NCBI RefSeq assembly: GCF_036320965.1
Contig: NC_092250.1
Coordinates: 20,630,117 to 20,694,116 of the forward strand
Reading direction: 5' to 3'
Length of the DNA: 64,000 nucleotides
Origin: Panulirus ornatus
Taxonomy: Eukaryota > Arthropoda > Malacostraca > Decapoda > Palinuridae
Positions 10,766-21,499 of the stretch are shown piece after piece (position 1 is the stretch's first letter; the number at the start of each line of letters is the position of its first letter). The notes beneath the pieces are model-generated. The model was given only the letters and a program-made list of their open reading frames with translations. It did not search any database and was not told where the DNA came from. The translations under genes were made by a program, and so were the position numbers.

Positions 10766-13740
10766 ATTTACTATACTTTAGATATACTGTAAAGCAGTGT
10801 TGTTAAAGTTAGATAACATATATGAGAACATGTCAGTCAACAGCTTGGAAATGGAGCAATAACCATCATCATTAACTGTAATACAGTATACCAAAGGAGA
10901 AAATACTAAGAAATTAGATTAGAATCTTTTGATGTAATAATTAATTATTCATATGAATATTTCAAAATTACTTATCAGATTACATCTTTACAGTCTTAAA
11001 CATACTATAAAGTATTTTGTGTTAAAGAATCCACAATAAAACTTTTCTCATCCAATTTTATGGCTTATTTTCCTTTGATCAATTTGTTTTACAGTTTTTC
11101 ATCCCTGAATCATCACTACATTACCAGTTTCATAGGATGGATCGGTTACTTTCAGTCCCCCAGTATCATACACTTATCTTCAACCCATGCCCTATATACT
11201 AAAACAAAACATGAACTTCCATTATTGCACTGGATGAATGATTTTCATTATAGGGTTGCTAGGACTTATATTCAAGGGAATACCAAAATTCATTACCCAT
11301 GACAAGCACTGTAAATAATTGATACTGATCATAAAAGTGCTTGCCACACTGCTTTAATTCAAGCATGAGTAGGATGAAATTCTGTGAAGATTTACTGTAC
11401 AAGAGGTCCCTTGCCTACCACAGTAAAATTAACTGCTGTTTTGGGTATCCTTACTACTGATAATGGATACCACTTTACTGAATATGGCATAGAGTTTTGT
11501 GTCAACAGTATTTGTTTTCTGCCCATGGGCAAGTATTTTGGTGGTTGGTAGCTACTTCTAGTAAAGTTCCCCTGTGGTTTCTTCTCAGAGGACCAATTGT
11601 CATAGAGCTAGACATTTTTATCTCCTTTAGTAATGGTTTCATGATGATTCAGCACAGTGTAGGTACAGGATGCATGAGTGAGATAACTGCATCATCTAAG
11701 CATTGTCACCTGTGCCCTGGCTGTGTTGTTCTCTCTTACCACAACTTACACCAATTGAGAAACTCCATAAGTAATCTTAGTTTATCACAAACTTTTGATA
11801 ACTTCAACTCGTCTTTTTCTTTGTGCTCTTAGACAAGGCTGTAAGCATAACAGTAGTGATACTAGCTGTACTAACCTAAGGACAGCATGGAAAAGGATCT
11901 GAAAGATTTCCTTAGAGCAAAACGTGGACTTATCAGATCGTCTTGCACATGATGATAGTGCAGCATCTGTTAGGAGGTATTTTGGTGTAAGAGATTCAAT
12001 AGTGTGAACCATAAAGAAAAATTAGGTAACCTTTTGTGTGGCAAAGTTGGCTGAGTGATTTATAGGAGTATAGAGACCAAGTGCAGAACATTAAGGCTGA
12101 TGTACCATCACTATACAGTATTATATCTTTATTCCTTTTCTGTACAGTTTTTATGTAATTTCTTTATACTTTTGTCAATGAACATGTTATTTTTGAAGTA
12201 TGAAATGTTGATTTTTAATTTTGAAGTGCTCATAATAGGACTTCAGATACATAATTCAAGGATCACTCTCCTTACTACCTAATTTCCCATATGGGTAGTA
12301 CCTCACCAAATGAAGTTTTGCCAATAACATGGTTTTCCAGGAACATAACCCCTGCATTTGACAAGGGACCTCTCTAGAAAATAATGCCCACTTTATAAGC
12401 AATCTGTATTACAACAATGATCATTTGATTCCCAAATATGAAGGACAAGAGGGAGATAAAATGTGATTATCTAAAGTGCTTACACATTTGAAGATACAAG
12501 GAGGTTTGTTCAACACTTTTAGGGTTCCATTACTTGACCTTTAATTTTCACAAACAGATTGCTAAACTTTTTGATATTCTATGAGTTTACTGTGTCTGCT
12601 CGTTTTGTTCATCCATCACCATATTATGGTAAAGTATTCCTTCACGTTTTTTCTAACTCTTCCCTTGCTTTGTTTCTTACTGTGCCCTTTACCTAATCAG
12701 GTACTATCTCAAAAAACTCCTTGAAATTGACATGATCATGCTGATTTATGGTAAAGTTGGAGTGATTTATCTTTTTCCATTTCTTTTCTGATGTTGGTAA
12801 GCATTTGACTGCTTTTATCTTTATTTTGTTGGTAGCCTCACTTGTAGATGAGAGATGAGATTTTAGTATCTGCCACAAGACCTTCTCAAGCAAACTGATA
12901 TGTCTTCTCTAGCTGACAGAAAAAGCCAGTTATGCATTCTCCAATTGATATGTGCAAATATTTTTTTTGTAACATATCCATTTAACTGAAGGCATGTTTG
13001 ACAACGACAAGTATGTAGTTTATCCTCGTTAAAACTCTCTGTGGTGTTGTGGAAACAGGATGGGTGTTACAGTATAACAAAAGGAAGGTTCTTCTCACTC
13101 ACTGACTCAGGTTAATTGCCCCTTGCATGATAATATTGTTAACAAAGTTCAATTTCACAAGGCTCCATTTTCATCACTGAATTTTTTTCAAATTCAACCA
13201 AATTTCATTAAGCAAGTACCTAATGTAAGCTTAACATCATTACATCATCCTGCCTCAGAAGTTTCTTCTGTAGGACTCCAACAGTGCTCAGGGAGCTGGC
13301 CACATCCAATGGGTGGGACAAAGGCTAGAAGAGTGTCGTGATTTTATGTGTGTTTCTGTGGGGTAAGCACAGGGCAACTAAAGATTGTGTTGAGTGTTTT
13401 AAGCAGAGAAGTTGTATCTTGGGTATGATAGGTCTTCTGATATTTGAAACTGTTTTTGTAATGTTAAAAAAATGGTTGGTGTCTTCATTCAGGATTATAT
13501 TCATGTAAGTCCTTTCGTTAAATGATTTACATAAATCAGGATTAGTAGTGATCCTAGATCAAACATTATGAAATACACTTTGGTAGTTTTATAAAGTAGT
13601 TCTGATGACAAAACTTGTTTTTCGAGTACATTTCACAAGTACAAACTTGAGTTTGAGCACAGACAAGTCTCACTAACTAGTATGGTGTAATGTTTTGGAG
13701 AAGATTATATGAAAGCAAGTAGAATACCTTCTTCAGAAGA
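10766..13740. other. AT-rich low-copy island, no gene recognised
   Basis: About 3 kb of AT-rich sequence with no similarity by eye to the surrounding repeats and no convincing ORF. The longest open frames (about 111 codons) have no recognisable motif and no coding character. A short inverted repeat, GAGGTCCCTTG near 11403 and CAAGGGACCTC near 12361, could mark the ends of a non-autonomous DNA transposon, but target-site duplications are not evident. The stretch could also be intronic or intergenic host sequence. Confidence 0.5.
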
Positions 13741-13744
13741 GAGG

Positions 13745-14010
13745 TTATCTAAGTGAGAGACATCATGGTGTTAGGTAAAGGAGGTTATGTGTAACAATCC
13801 TCTTAGAGTTCTGCAAGAGAGTGAGCTCATTCCTAGACAAGTCAAGGTTGTACCTGTATCTGGACTGCCAGAAAGCATTTGACGCTATAACACATGGGAG
13901 GCTGATTAAGAAGCTGGACAAACACGCAGGGATAAGGAGGGAACCCCTACAGTGGATAGAAGATTACAGGTACACCACCGATTTTTTTGGCAACTGATGA
14001 TTCGACATCT
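13745..14010 (+). pseudogene. CR1/jockey-type LINE reverse transcriptase fragment
   Basis: In plus-strand translation with frame changes, the segment reads as the palm region of a different non-LTR reverse transcriptase. There is a block equivalent to VTILLEFCKRVSSFLDKS, then YLYLDCQKAFDAI (the first catalytic aspartate region), then GRLIKKLDKHAGIRREPLQW and IEDY. The pattern of LDFQKAFD followed by HGRL and WIEDWL is typical of CR1/jockey-clade LINEs, not of RTE-A. It is broken by stops near 13770. No 3' end was identified. Confidence 0.65.
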
Positions 14011-14084
14011 CCTTTAGTCTGGACAAAATTACGTCACAGATGGTGTTGTGTGTAGGGCGCGCTTATTTACTAAAAGGGGTGGGG

Positions 14085-14454
14085 GGTATACCATGAAAAT
14101 GTCTGTGGGGCGTGGATGTGGGTTAGGAGCTGTGGTTTTGGTGCATTACACATGACAGTTAGAGAATGAGTGTGAGTGGAGGGGGCCTTTTTTTGGTCTG
14201 TTTCCTGGTGTTACTTTGCTGAAGCAGGGGGTGGTGATGCTGTTTCTAGTAGGGTGAGGTGATGCTGAAATGGATGAGAGCAAACAAGTGTGAATATGTA
14301 CATGCGTATATGTGCATACGTATGTATATGTATGCATATGTTGATACGTTTATGTATGTATATGCGCGTATGTATATATGTGTGTATGTGAGTGGATGGG
14401 TCTTCGTCTGTTTCCTGGCACTACCTCATTAACGTGGGAAATGGAGATCAAGTA
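14085..14454 (+). mobile_element. RTE-A 3' UTR-only relic
   Basis: An old plus-strand copy of the long RTE-A 3' UTR. It begins at the GGTATACC-like end of the ORF, retains the GGAGCTGTGGTTTTGGTGC and CACTACCTCATTAACGTGGG blocks, and ends near GAGATCAAGTAC. It is much more diverged than the copies on either side. A further RTE-A relic starts directly after it. Confidence 0.7.
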
Positions 14455-14650
14455 CAGAGGTACAAGTATGAGTATACCTGGTAGGTTATATAGGAGGGTA
14501 TTGATTGAGAGGGTGAAGGCATGTACACAGCAACAGATGGAGAGGAGTTGCATGGTTTTAGAAGTAGTAGAGGATGTGTGGATCAGGAGTTTGTTGTAAA
14601 GAATGTCTGTGGGAAATACTCAGAAGAAAAGATGGATTTGTATGTGGTAT

Positions 14651-14660
14651 TTATGAATCT
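14651..14660 (+). repeat. Target-site duplication, left copy (TTATGAATCT)
   Basis: This 10-bp direct repeat is identical to 14897-14906 and flanks SINE-A copy 4 exactly. In the uninterrupted RTE-A reading the duplicated bases belong to the codons before LEKAYDR. Confidence 0.93.
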
Positions 14661-14896
14661 TATCCCTGGGGATAGGGGAGAAAGAATACTTCCCACGTAT
14701 TCCCTGCCTGTCATAGAAAGTGACTAAAAGGGAAGGGAGCGGGGGCTGGAAATCCTCCCATCTCGTTTTTTTTAATTTTCCAAAAGAAGGAACAGAGAAG
14801 GGGGCCAGGTGAGGATATTCCCTCAAATGCCCAGTCCTCTGTTCTTAACGCTACCTCGCTAACGCGGGAAATGGAGAATAGTTTGAAAAAAAAAAA
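14661..14896 (+). mobile_element. SINE-A copy 4 with target-site duplication
   Basis: This full-length 236-bp SINE-A starts precisely at TATCCCTGGGGATAGGGG and ends in an A-run with no (TA)n extension. Identical 10-bp sequences flank it, which fixes both ends and shows insertion by target-primed reverse transcription. Several CpG-type changes in the body suggest it is older than copies 1 and 5. Its tail stem CTCGC/GCGGG is intact. Confidence 0.93.
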
Positions 14897-14906
14897 TTAT
14901 GAATCT
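14897..14906 (+). repeat. Target-site duplication, right copy (TTATGAATCT)
   Basis: The partner of the direct repeat at 14651-14660. After it the RTE-A relic resumes with the codons equivalent to LEKAYDRVDRDALW. Confidence 0.93.
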
Positions 14907-15940
14907 AGAGAGGGCATACATTAGGGTTCATAGAGATGCTTTGTGGAAGGTCTTAGGAGTATATGGTTGGGAGGTAAGCTGCTAAAAGCAGAGAAGTTTT
15001 TATTAAGGGTGTAACGCATGTGTACAAGTAGGAAGAGGGAAGTGAATGGTTCCAAGTGAAGGTTGGTTTGCAGCAAAGGTGTGTGATGTCCCCATGGTTG
15101 TTTAATTTCTTTATGGGTAGAGTGGTGAGGGAGGTAAACACAAGAGTCTTGGAGAGAGGAGTGATCATGCAGTCTGTTGGGAAATCAGAAGGCCTAGGAA
15201 GCGAGTCAGTTGCTGTTAGCTGATGATACATCCCTGGTGGTTGATTTGAGTGAGAAACTACATTAGTTGGTACTCAGCTTAGAAGAGTGTGCGAAAGGAG
15301 AAAGCTGAGTGAATGTGAATAAAATCCAGGTTATTAATTTTAGTTGGGTTAAGGGACAAGTTAGTTGGGATGCAATTTTGAGTGGAGAAGAATTAGAGGA
15401 AGTGAAGGGTTTTAGATATCTGAGAGTGGACTTAGCAGGAAATGGAACCATGGAAGCAGAAGAGAGTCATAGGAGGTGACAGTTCTGGGAGCACTGAAGA
15501 GAAAATCTTATCCGAGAAGGCAAAAATGGGTATGTCAGAAGGAACAGTAGTCCTAGCAATATTATGTGGATGCAAGGTATAGGCTATAGATGACGTTGTG
15601 TAGAGGGGGGTTGATGTGTTGGAAATGAAATGTTTGAGGACATATGTAGTGTGAAGTGGTTTGATTAAGTAATGAAAAAGGAAGCGAGATGTGTGGTAAT
15701 AGAAAGAGTGTGGTTGAGAAAGCAGAAGAGGGTGTTTCAAAATGGTTTGGACATATGGAGAGAATGATTGAGGAAATAAAGAGTGTGGTTGAGAGAGCAG
15801 AAGAGGGTGTGTTGAAATGGTTTGGTCACATGGAGAGAATGAGTGAGGAAAGATTGAAAAGAGGATATATGTGTCAGAGGTGGAGGGAACGAGAAGTGGG
15901 AGACCAAATTGGAGACAGCGACAAAGTATAATAAAAAAAT

Positions 15941-15976
<36 letters not shown>

Positions 15977-15982
<6 letters not shown>

Positions 15983-17303
15983 GAGAAATACTTAGAAAAG
16001 CAAATGGATTTGTATGTAGCATTTATGGATCTGGAGAAGGCATATGATAGAGTTGATAGAGATGCTCTGTGGAAGGTATTAAGAATATATGGTGTGGGAG
16101 GCAAGTTGTTAGAAGCAGTGAAAAGTTTTTATCGAGGATGTAAGGCATGTGTACGTGTAGGAAGAGAGGAAAGTGATTGGTTCTCAGTGAATGTAGGTTT
16201 GCGGCAGGGGTGTGTGATGTCTCCATGGTTGTTTAATTTGTTTATGGATGGGGTTGTAAGGGAGGTAAATGCAAGAGTCCTGGAAAGAGGGGCAAGTATG
16301 AAGTCTGTTGGGGATGAGAGAGCTTGGGAAGTGAGTCAGTTGTTGTTCGCTGATGATACAGCGCTGGTGGCTGATTCATGTGAGAAACTGCAGAAGCTGG
16401 TGACTGAGTTTGGTAAAGTGTGTGGAAGAAGAAAGTTGAGAGTAAATGTGAATAAGAGCAAGGTTATTAGGTACAGTAGGGGTGAGGGTCAAGTCAATTG
16501 GGAGGTGAGTTTGAATGGAGAAAAACTGGAGGAAGTGAAGTGTTTTAGATATCTGGGAGTGGATCTGTCAGCGGATGGAACCATGGAAGCGGAAGTGGAT
16601 CATAGGGTGGGGGAGGGGGCGAAAATTTTGGGAGCCTTGAAAAATGTGTGGAAGTCGAGAACATTATCTCGGAAAGCAAAAATGGGTATGTTTGAGGGAA
16701 TAGTGGTTCCAACAATGTTGTATGGTTGCGAGGCGTGGGCTATGGATAGAGATGTGCGCAGGAGGATGGATGTGCTGGAAATGAGATGTTTGAGGACAAT
16801 GTGTGGTGTGAGGTGGTTTGATCGAGTAAGTAACGTAAGGGTAAGAGAGATGTGTGGAAATAAAAAGAGCGTGGTTGAGAGAGCAGAAGAGGGTGTTTTG
16901 AAATGGTTTGGGCACATGGAGAGAATGAGTGAGGAGAGATTGACCAAGAGGATATATGTGTCGGAGGTGGAGGGAACGAGGAGAAGAGGGAGACCAAATT
17001 GGAGGTGGAAAGATGGAGTGAAAAAGATTTTGTGTGATCGGGGCCTGAACATGCAGGAGGGTGAAAGGAGGGCAAGAAATAGAGTGAATTGGAGTCATGT
17101 GGTATACAGGGGTTGACGTGCTGTCAGTGGATTGAAGCAAGGCATGTGAAGCGTCTGGGATAAACCATGGAAAGCTGTGTAGGTATGTATATTTGCGTGT
17201 GTGGACGTGTGTATGTACATGTGTATGGGGGGGGGGGGGGTTGGGCCATTTCTTTCGTCTGTTTCCTTGCGCTACCTCGCAAACGCGGGAGACAGCGACA
17301 AAG

Positions 17304-17337
<34 letters not shown>
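15977..17337 (+). mobile_element. RTE-A retrotransposon copy L, open RT ORF
   Basis: This plus-strand copy is truncated at the codons for VCEKYLEKQ, immediately after a (TA)n tract. It has an open frame (16004-17116 from the first methionine) covering AFMDLEKAYDRVD, LRQGCVMSPW, LFADDTALVAD, YLGVDLSAD and the whole basic tail to VVYRG and TGA. The short 3' UTR and a ~30-base A-run at 17308-17337 complete it. It shares the LSADG variant with copy G, which suggests they come from closely related source elements. Confidence 0.93.

Positions 17338-17376
<39 letters not shown>
17338..17376. repeat. (TA)n tract linking copies L and M
   Basis: The A-tail of copy L passes directly into TA repeats, which pass directly into the truncated 5' end of copy M. 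The two copies are therefore head to tail. Confidence 0.93.
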
Positions 17377-17378
<2 letters not shown>

Positions 17379-18829
17379 AAATTATATGGGAGGGTATTGA
17401 TTGAGAGGGTGAAGGCATGTACAGAGCATCAGATTGGGGAAGAGCAGTGTGGTTTAAGAAGTGGTAGAGGATGTGTGGATCAGGTGTTTGCTTTGAAGAA
17501 TGTATGTGAGAAATACTTAGAAAAGCAAATGGATTTGTATGTACCATTTATGGATCTGGAGAAGGCATATGATAGAGTTGATAGAGATGCTCTGTGGAAG
17601 GTATTAAGAATATATGGTGTGGGAGGCAAGTTGTTAGAAGCAGTGAAAAGTTTTTATAGAGGATGTAAGGAATGTGTACGTGTAGGAAGAGAGGAAAGTG
17701 ATTGGTTCTCAGGGAATGTAGGTTTGCGGCAGGGGTGTGTGATGTCTCCATGGTTGTTTAATTTGTTTATGGATGGGGTTGTTAGGGAGGTAAATGCAAG
17801 AGTTTTGGAAAGAGGGGTAAGTATGAAGTCTGTTGGGGATGAGAGAGCTTGGGAAGCGAGTCAGTTGTTGTTCGCTGATGATACAGCGCTGGTGGCTGAT
17901 TCATGTGAGAAACTGCAGAAGCTGGTGACTGAGTTTGGTAAAGTGTGTGAAAGAAGAAAGTTAAGAGTAAATGTGAATAAGAGCAAGGTTATTAGGTACA
18001 GTAGGGTTGAGGGTCAAGTCAATTGGGAGGTAAGTTTAAATGGAGAAAAACTGGAGGAAGTAAAGTGTTTTAGATATCTGGGAGTGGATCTGGCAGTGGA
18101 TGGAAACATGGAAGCGGAAGTGGATCATAGGGTAGGGGAGGGGGCGAAAATCCTAGAAGCCTTGAAGAATGTGTGGAAGTCGAGAACATTATCTCGGAAA
18201 GCAAAAATGGGTATGTTTGAAGGAATAGTGGTTCCAACAATGTTGTATGGTTGCGAGGCATGGGCTATGGATAGAGTTGTGCGCAGGAGGATGGATGTGC
18301 TGGAAATGAGATGTTTGAGGACAATGTGTGGTGTGAGGTGGTTTGATCGAGTAAGTAACTTAAGGGTAAGAGAGATGTGTGGAAATAAAAAGAGCGTGGT
18401 TGAGAGAGCAGAAGAGGGTGTTTTGAAATGGTTTGGGCACATGGAGAGAATGAGTGAGGAAAGATTGACCAAGAGGATATATGTGTCGGAGGTGGAGGGA
18501 ACGAGGAGAAGTGGGAGACCAAATTGGAGGTGGAAAGATGGAGTGAAAAAGATTTTGTGTGATCGGGGCCTGAACATGGAGGAGGGTGAAAGGAGGGCAA
18601 GGAGTAGAGTGAATTGGATCGATGTGGTATACCGGGCTTGACGTGCTGTCAGTGGATTGAATCAGGGCATGTGAAGCGTCTGGGGTAAACCATGGAAAGC
18701 TGGGTAGGTATGTATATTTGCGTGTGTGGACGTGTATGTATATACATGTGTATGGGGGTGAGTTGGGCCATTTCTTTCGTCTGTTTCCTTGCACTACATC
18801 GCAAACGCGGGAGACAGCGACAAAGCAAA

Positions 18830-18838
<9 letters not shown>
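17377..18838 (+). mobile_element. RTE-A retrotransposon copy M, open RT ORF
   Basis: This plus-strand copy is truncated at GKLYGRVLIERV. Its element-derived frame is open from 17377 to 18641 and includes GEEQCGLRSGRG, DLEKAYDRVD, LRQGCVMSPW, LFADD, YLGVDL and the basic tail ending VVYRA. The codons upstream of 17377 in that open frame come from the neighbour's UTR, A-run and TA repeat and are not coding. A short 3' UTR and an A-run (18827-18838) follow. Confidence 0.93.

Positions 18839-18880
<42 letters not shown>
18839..18880. repeat. (TA)n tract between tail-to-tail copies M and N
   Basis: A TA run flanked by an A-run on the left and a T-run on the right. These are the poly(A) tails of two oppositely oriented RTE-A copies meeting on one microsatellite. 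Confidence 0.95.
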
Positions 18881-18895
<15 letters not shown>

Positions 18896-21424
18896 GCTTT
18901 GTCGCTGTCATCCGCATTTGCGAGGTAGCGCAAGGAAACAGACAAGAGAAATGGCCCAACCCACCCCCATACACAATGTATATACATACATGTCCACACA
19001 CACAAATATACATACCTATACATCTCAATGTACACATATATATACACACAGACACATACATATATATACCTATGCACACAATTCACACTGTCTGCCTTTA
19101 TTCATTCCCATCGCCACCTCGCCACACATGGAGTACCATCCCCCTCCCCCCTCATGTGTGCGAGGTAGCACTAGGAAAAGACAACAAAGGCCCCATTCGT
19201 TCACACTCAGTCTCTAGCTGTCATGCAATAATGCCCGAAACCACAGCTCCCTTTCCACATCCAGGCCCCACACAACTTTCCATGGTTTACCCCAGACGCT
19301 TCACATGCCCTGATTCAATCCACTGACTGCACGTCAACCCCGGTATACCACATCGATCCAATTCACTCTATTCCTTGCCCGCCTTTCACCCTCCTGCATG
19401 TTCAGGCCCCGATCACACAAAATCTTTTTCACTCCATCTTTCCACCTCCAATTTGGTCTCCCACTTCTCCTCGTTCCCTCCACCTCCGACACATATATCC
19501 TCTTGGTCAACCTTTCCTCACTCATTCTCTCCATGTGCCCAAACCATTTCAAAACACCCTCTTCTGCTCTCCCAACCACGCTCTTTTTATTTCCACACAT
19601 CTCTCTTACCCTTACATTATTTACTCGATCAAACCACCTCACTCCACACATTGTCCTCAAACATCTCATTTCCAGCACATCCACCCTCCTGCGCACAACT
19701 CTATCCATAGCCCACGCCTCGCAACCATACAACCTTGTGGAATCACTATTCCTTCAAACATACCCATTTTAGCTTTCCGAGATAATGTTCTCGACTTCCA
19801 CAAATTCTTCAAGGCTCCTAGGATTTTCGCCCCCTCCCCCACCCTATGATTCACTTCCGCTTCTATGGTCCCATCCGCTGCCAGATCCACTCCCAGATAT
19901 CTAAAACACTTTACTTCCTCCAGTTTTTCTCCATTCAAACTTACCTCCCAATTGACTTGACCCTCAACCCTACTGTACCTTATAACCTTGCTCTTATTCA
20001 CATTTACTCTTAACTTTCTTCTTTCACACACTTTACCAAACTCAGTCACCAGCTTCTGCAGTTTCTCACATGAATCAGCCACCAGCGCTGTATCATCAGC
20101 GAACAACAACTGACTCGCATCCCAAGCTCTCTCATCCACAACAGACTTCATACTTGCCCCTCTTTCCAAAACTCTTGCATTCACCTCCCTAACAACCCCA
20201 TCCATAAACAAATTAAACAACCATGGAGACATCACACACCCCTGCCGCAAACATACATTGACTGAAAACCAATCACTTTCCTCTCTTCCTACACGTACAC
20301 ATTCCTTACATCCTCGATAAAAACTTTTCACTGCTTCTACCAACTTGCCTCCCACACCATATATTCTTAATACCTTCCACAGAGCATCTCTATCAATTCT
20401 ATCATATGCCTTCTCCAGATCCATAAATGGTACATACAAATCCATTTGCTTTTCTAAGTATTTCTCACATACATTCTTCAAAGCAAACACCTGATCCACA
20501 CATCCTCTACCACTTCTGAAACCATACTGCTCTTCCCCAATCTGATGCTCTGTACATGCCTTCACCCTCTCAATCAATACCCTCCCATATAATTTACCAG
20601 GAATACTCAACAAACTTATACCTCTGTAATTTGAGCACTCACTCTTATCCCCTTTGCCTTTGTACAATGGCACTATGCACGCATTCCGCCAATCCTCAGG
20701 CACCTCACCATGAGTCATACATACATTGAATAACCTTACCAACCAGTCAACAATACAGTCACCCCCTTTTTTAATAAATTCCACGGCAATACCATCCAAA
20801 CCTGCTGCCTTGCCGGCTTTCATCTTCCGCAAAGCTTTTACTACCTCTTCTCTGTTTACCAAATCATTTTTCCTAACCCTCTCACTTTGCACACCACCTC
20901 GACCAAAATACCCTATATCTGCCACTCTATCATCAAACACATTCAACAAACCTTCAAAATACTCACTCCATCTCCTTCTCACATCACCACTACTTGTTAT
21001 CACCTCCCCATTTGCGCCCTTCACTGAAGTTCTCATTTGCTCCCTTGTCGTACGCACTTTATTTACCTCCTTCCAGAACATCTTTTTATTCTCCCTAAAA
21101 TTTAATGATACTCTCTCACCGCAACTCTCATTTGCCCTCTTTTTCACCTCTTGCACCTTTCTCTTGACCTCCTGTCTCTTTCTTTTATACATCTCCCACT
21201 CAATTGCATTTTTTCCCTGCAAAAATCGTCCAAATGCCTCTCTCTTCTCTTTCACTAATAATCTTACTTCTTCATCCCACCACTCACTACCCATTCTAAT
21301 CAACCCACCTCCCACTCTTCTCATGCCACAAGCATCTTTTGCGCAATCCATCACTGATTCCCTAAATACATCCCATTCCTCCCCCACTCCCCTTACTTCC
21401 ATTGTTCTCACCTTTTTCCATTCT

Positions 21425-21428
<4 letters not shown>
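18881..21428 (-). mobile_element. RTE-A retrotransposon copy N, longest copy
   Basis: This minus-strand copy of about 2.5 kb has a T-run, a long 3' UTR (18896-19333), the basic C-terminal tail (19334-19732), and the rest of the RT with the linker upstream of it (from about 19735 to 21428). One base is missing near 19735, where others have CAACATTGTTGG, which shifts the frame. It is the only copy showing the N-terminal linker with the WWDEEVRLL motif. The apurinic endonuclease domain expected upstream in RTE elements is absent by truncation at a (TA)n tract. Confidence 0.94.
19666..21428 (-). CDS. RTE-type reverse transcriptase, N-terminally truncated, frameshifted
   Basis: The open frame continues to 21648, but its first ~73 codons are TA repeat and antisense neighbour sequence, so only the part from 21428 is genuine. 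By codon position from 21648, the order is: linker WWDEEVRLL near 123, GKAAGLDG near 284, NYRGISLLS near 342, DLEKAYDRID near 410 (first catalytic aspartate), RQGCVMSPW near 467, FADDTALVAD at 516 (catalytic aspartate pair), and YLGVDL after that. This is the standard palm order for non-LTR reverse transcriptases, and the DQVFALKN and NYRGIS wording fits the RTE clade. The natural C-terminus is lost to a one-base deletion near 19735 and continues in another frame at 19334-19732. It would act in the nucleus, copying its own RNA at a nicked target. As it stands it cannot encode a full protein. Confidence 0.85.

Positions 21429-21498
<70 letters not shown>
21429..21498. repeat. (TA)n microsatellite
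   Basis: A pure TA tract at the 5' breakpoint of copy N and the 3' end of copy O. Confidence 0.95.

Positions 21499-21499
<1 letters not shown>

Larger units (their letters stand above)
14455..15945 (+). mobile_element. RTE-A relic K, interrupted by SINE-A and internally rearranged
   Basis: This old plus-strand copy spans from the YRGIS/SIPGKLY block to the tail. The frame is broken many times. Three events are visible. SINE-A is inserted at 14661-14896. A ~75-bp segment covering the KSVVERAEEGVLKWFGHMERM codons is tandemly duplicated (about 15704-15778 and 15780-15855). The ORF then joins the GACAGCGACAAAGTATAAT tail directly at about 15912, so the end of the ORF and nearly all of the 3' UTR are deleted. 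Confidence 0.82.

Noticed and set aside
19375..19849. Serine/proline/histidine-rich frames opposite RTE-A, such as those at 3133-3673, 5018-5493, 6405-6877, 9939-10414, 16600-17140, 18125-18600 and 19375-19849
   Set aside because: They recur identically opposite every RTE-A copy and are the antisense of the basic C-terminal tail. That tail has a codon bias that leaves the reverse strand open. No independent start, motif or signal supports them.
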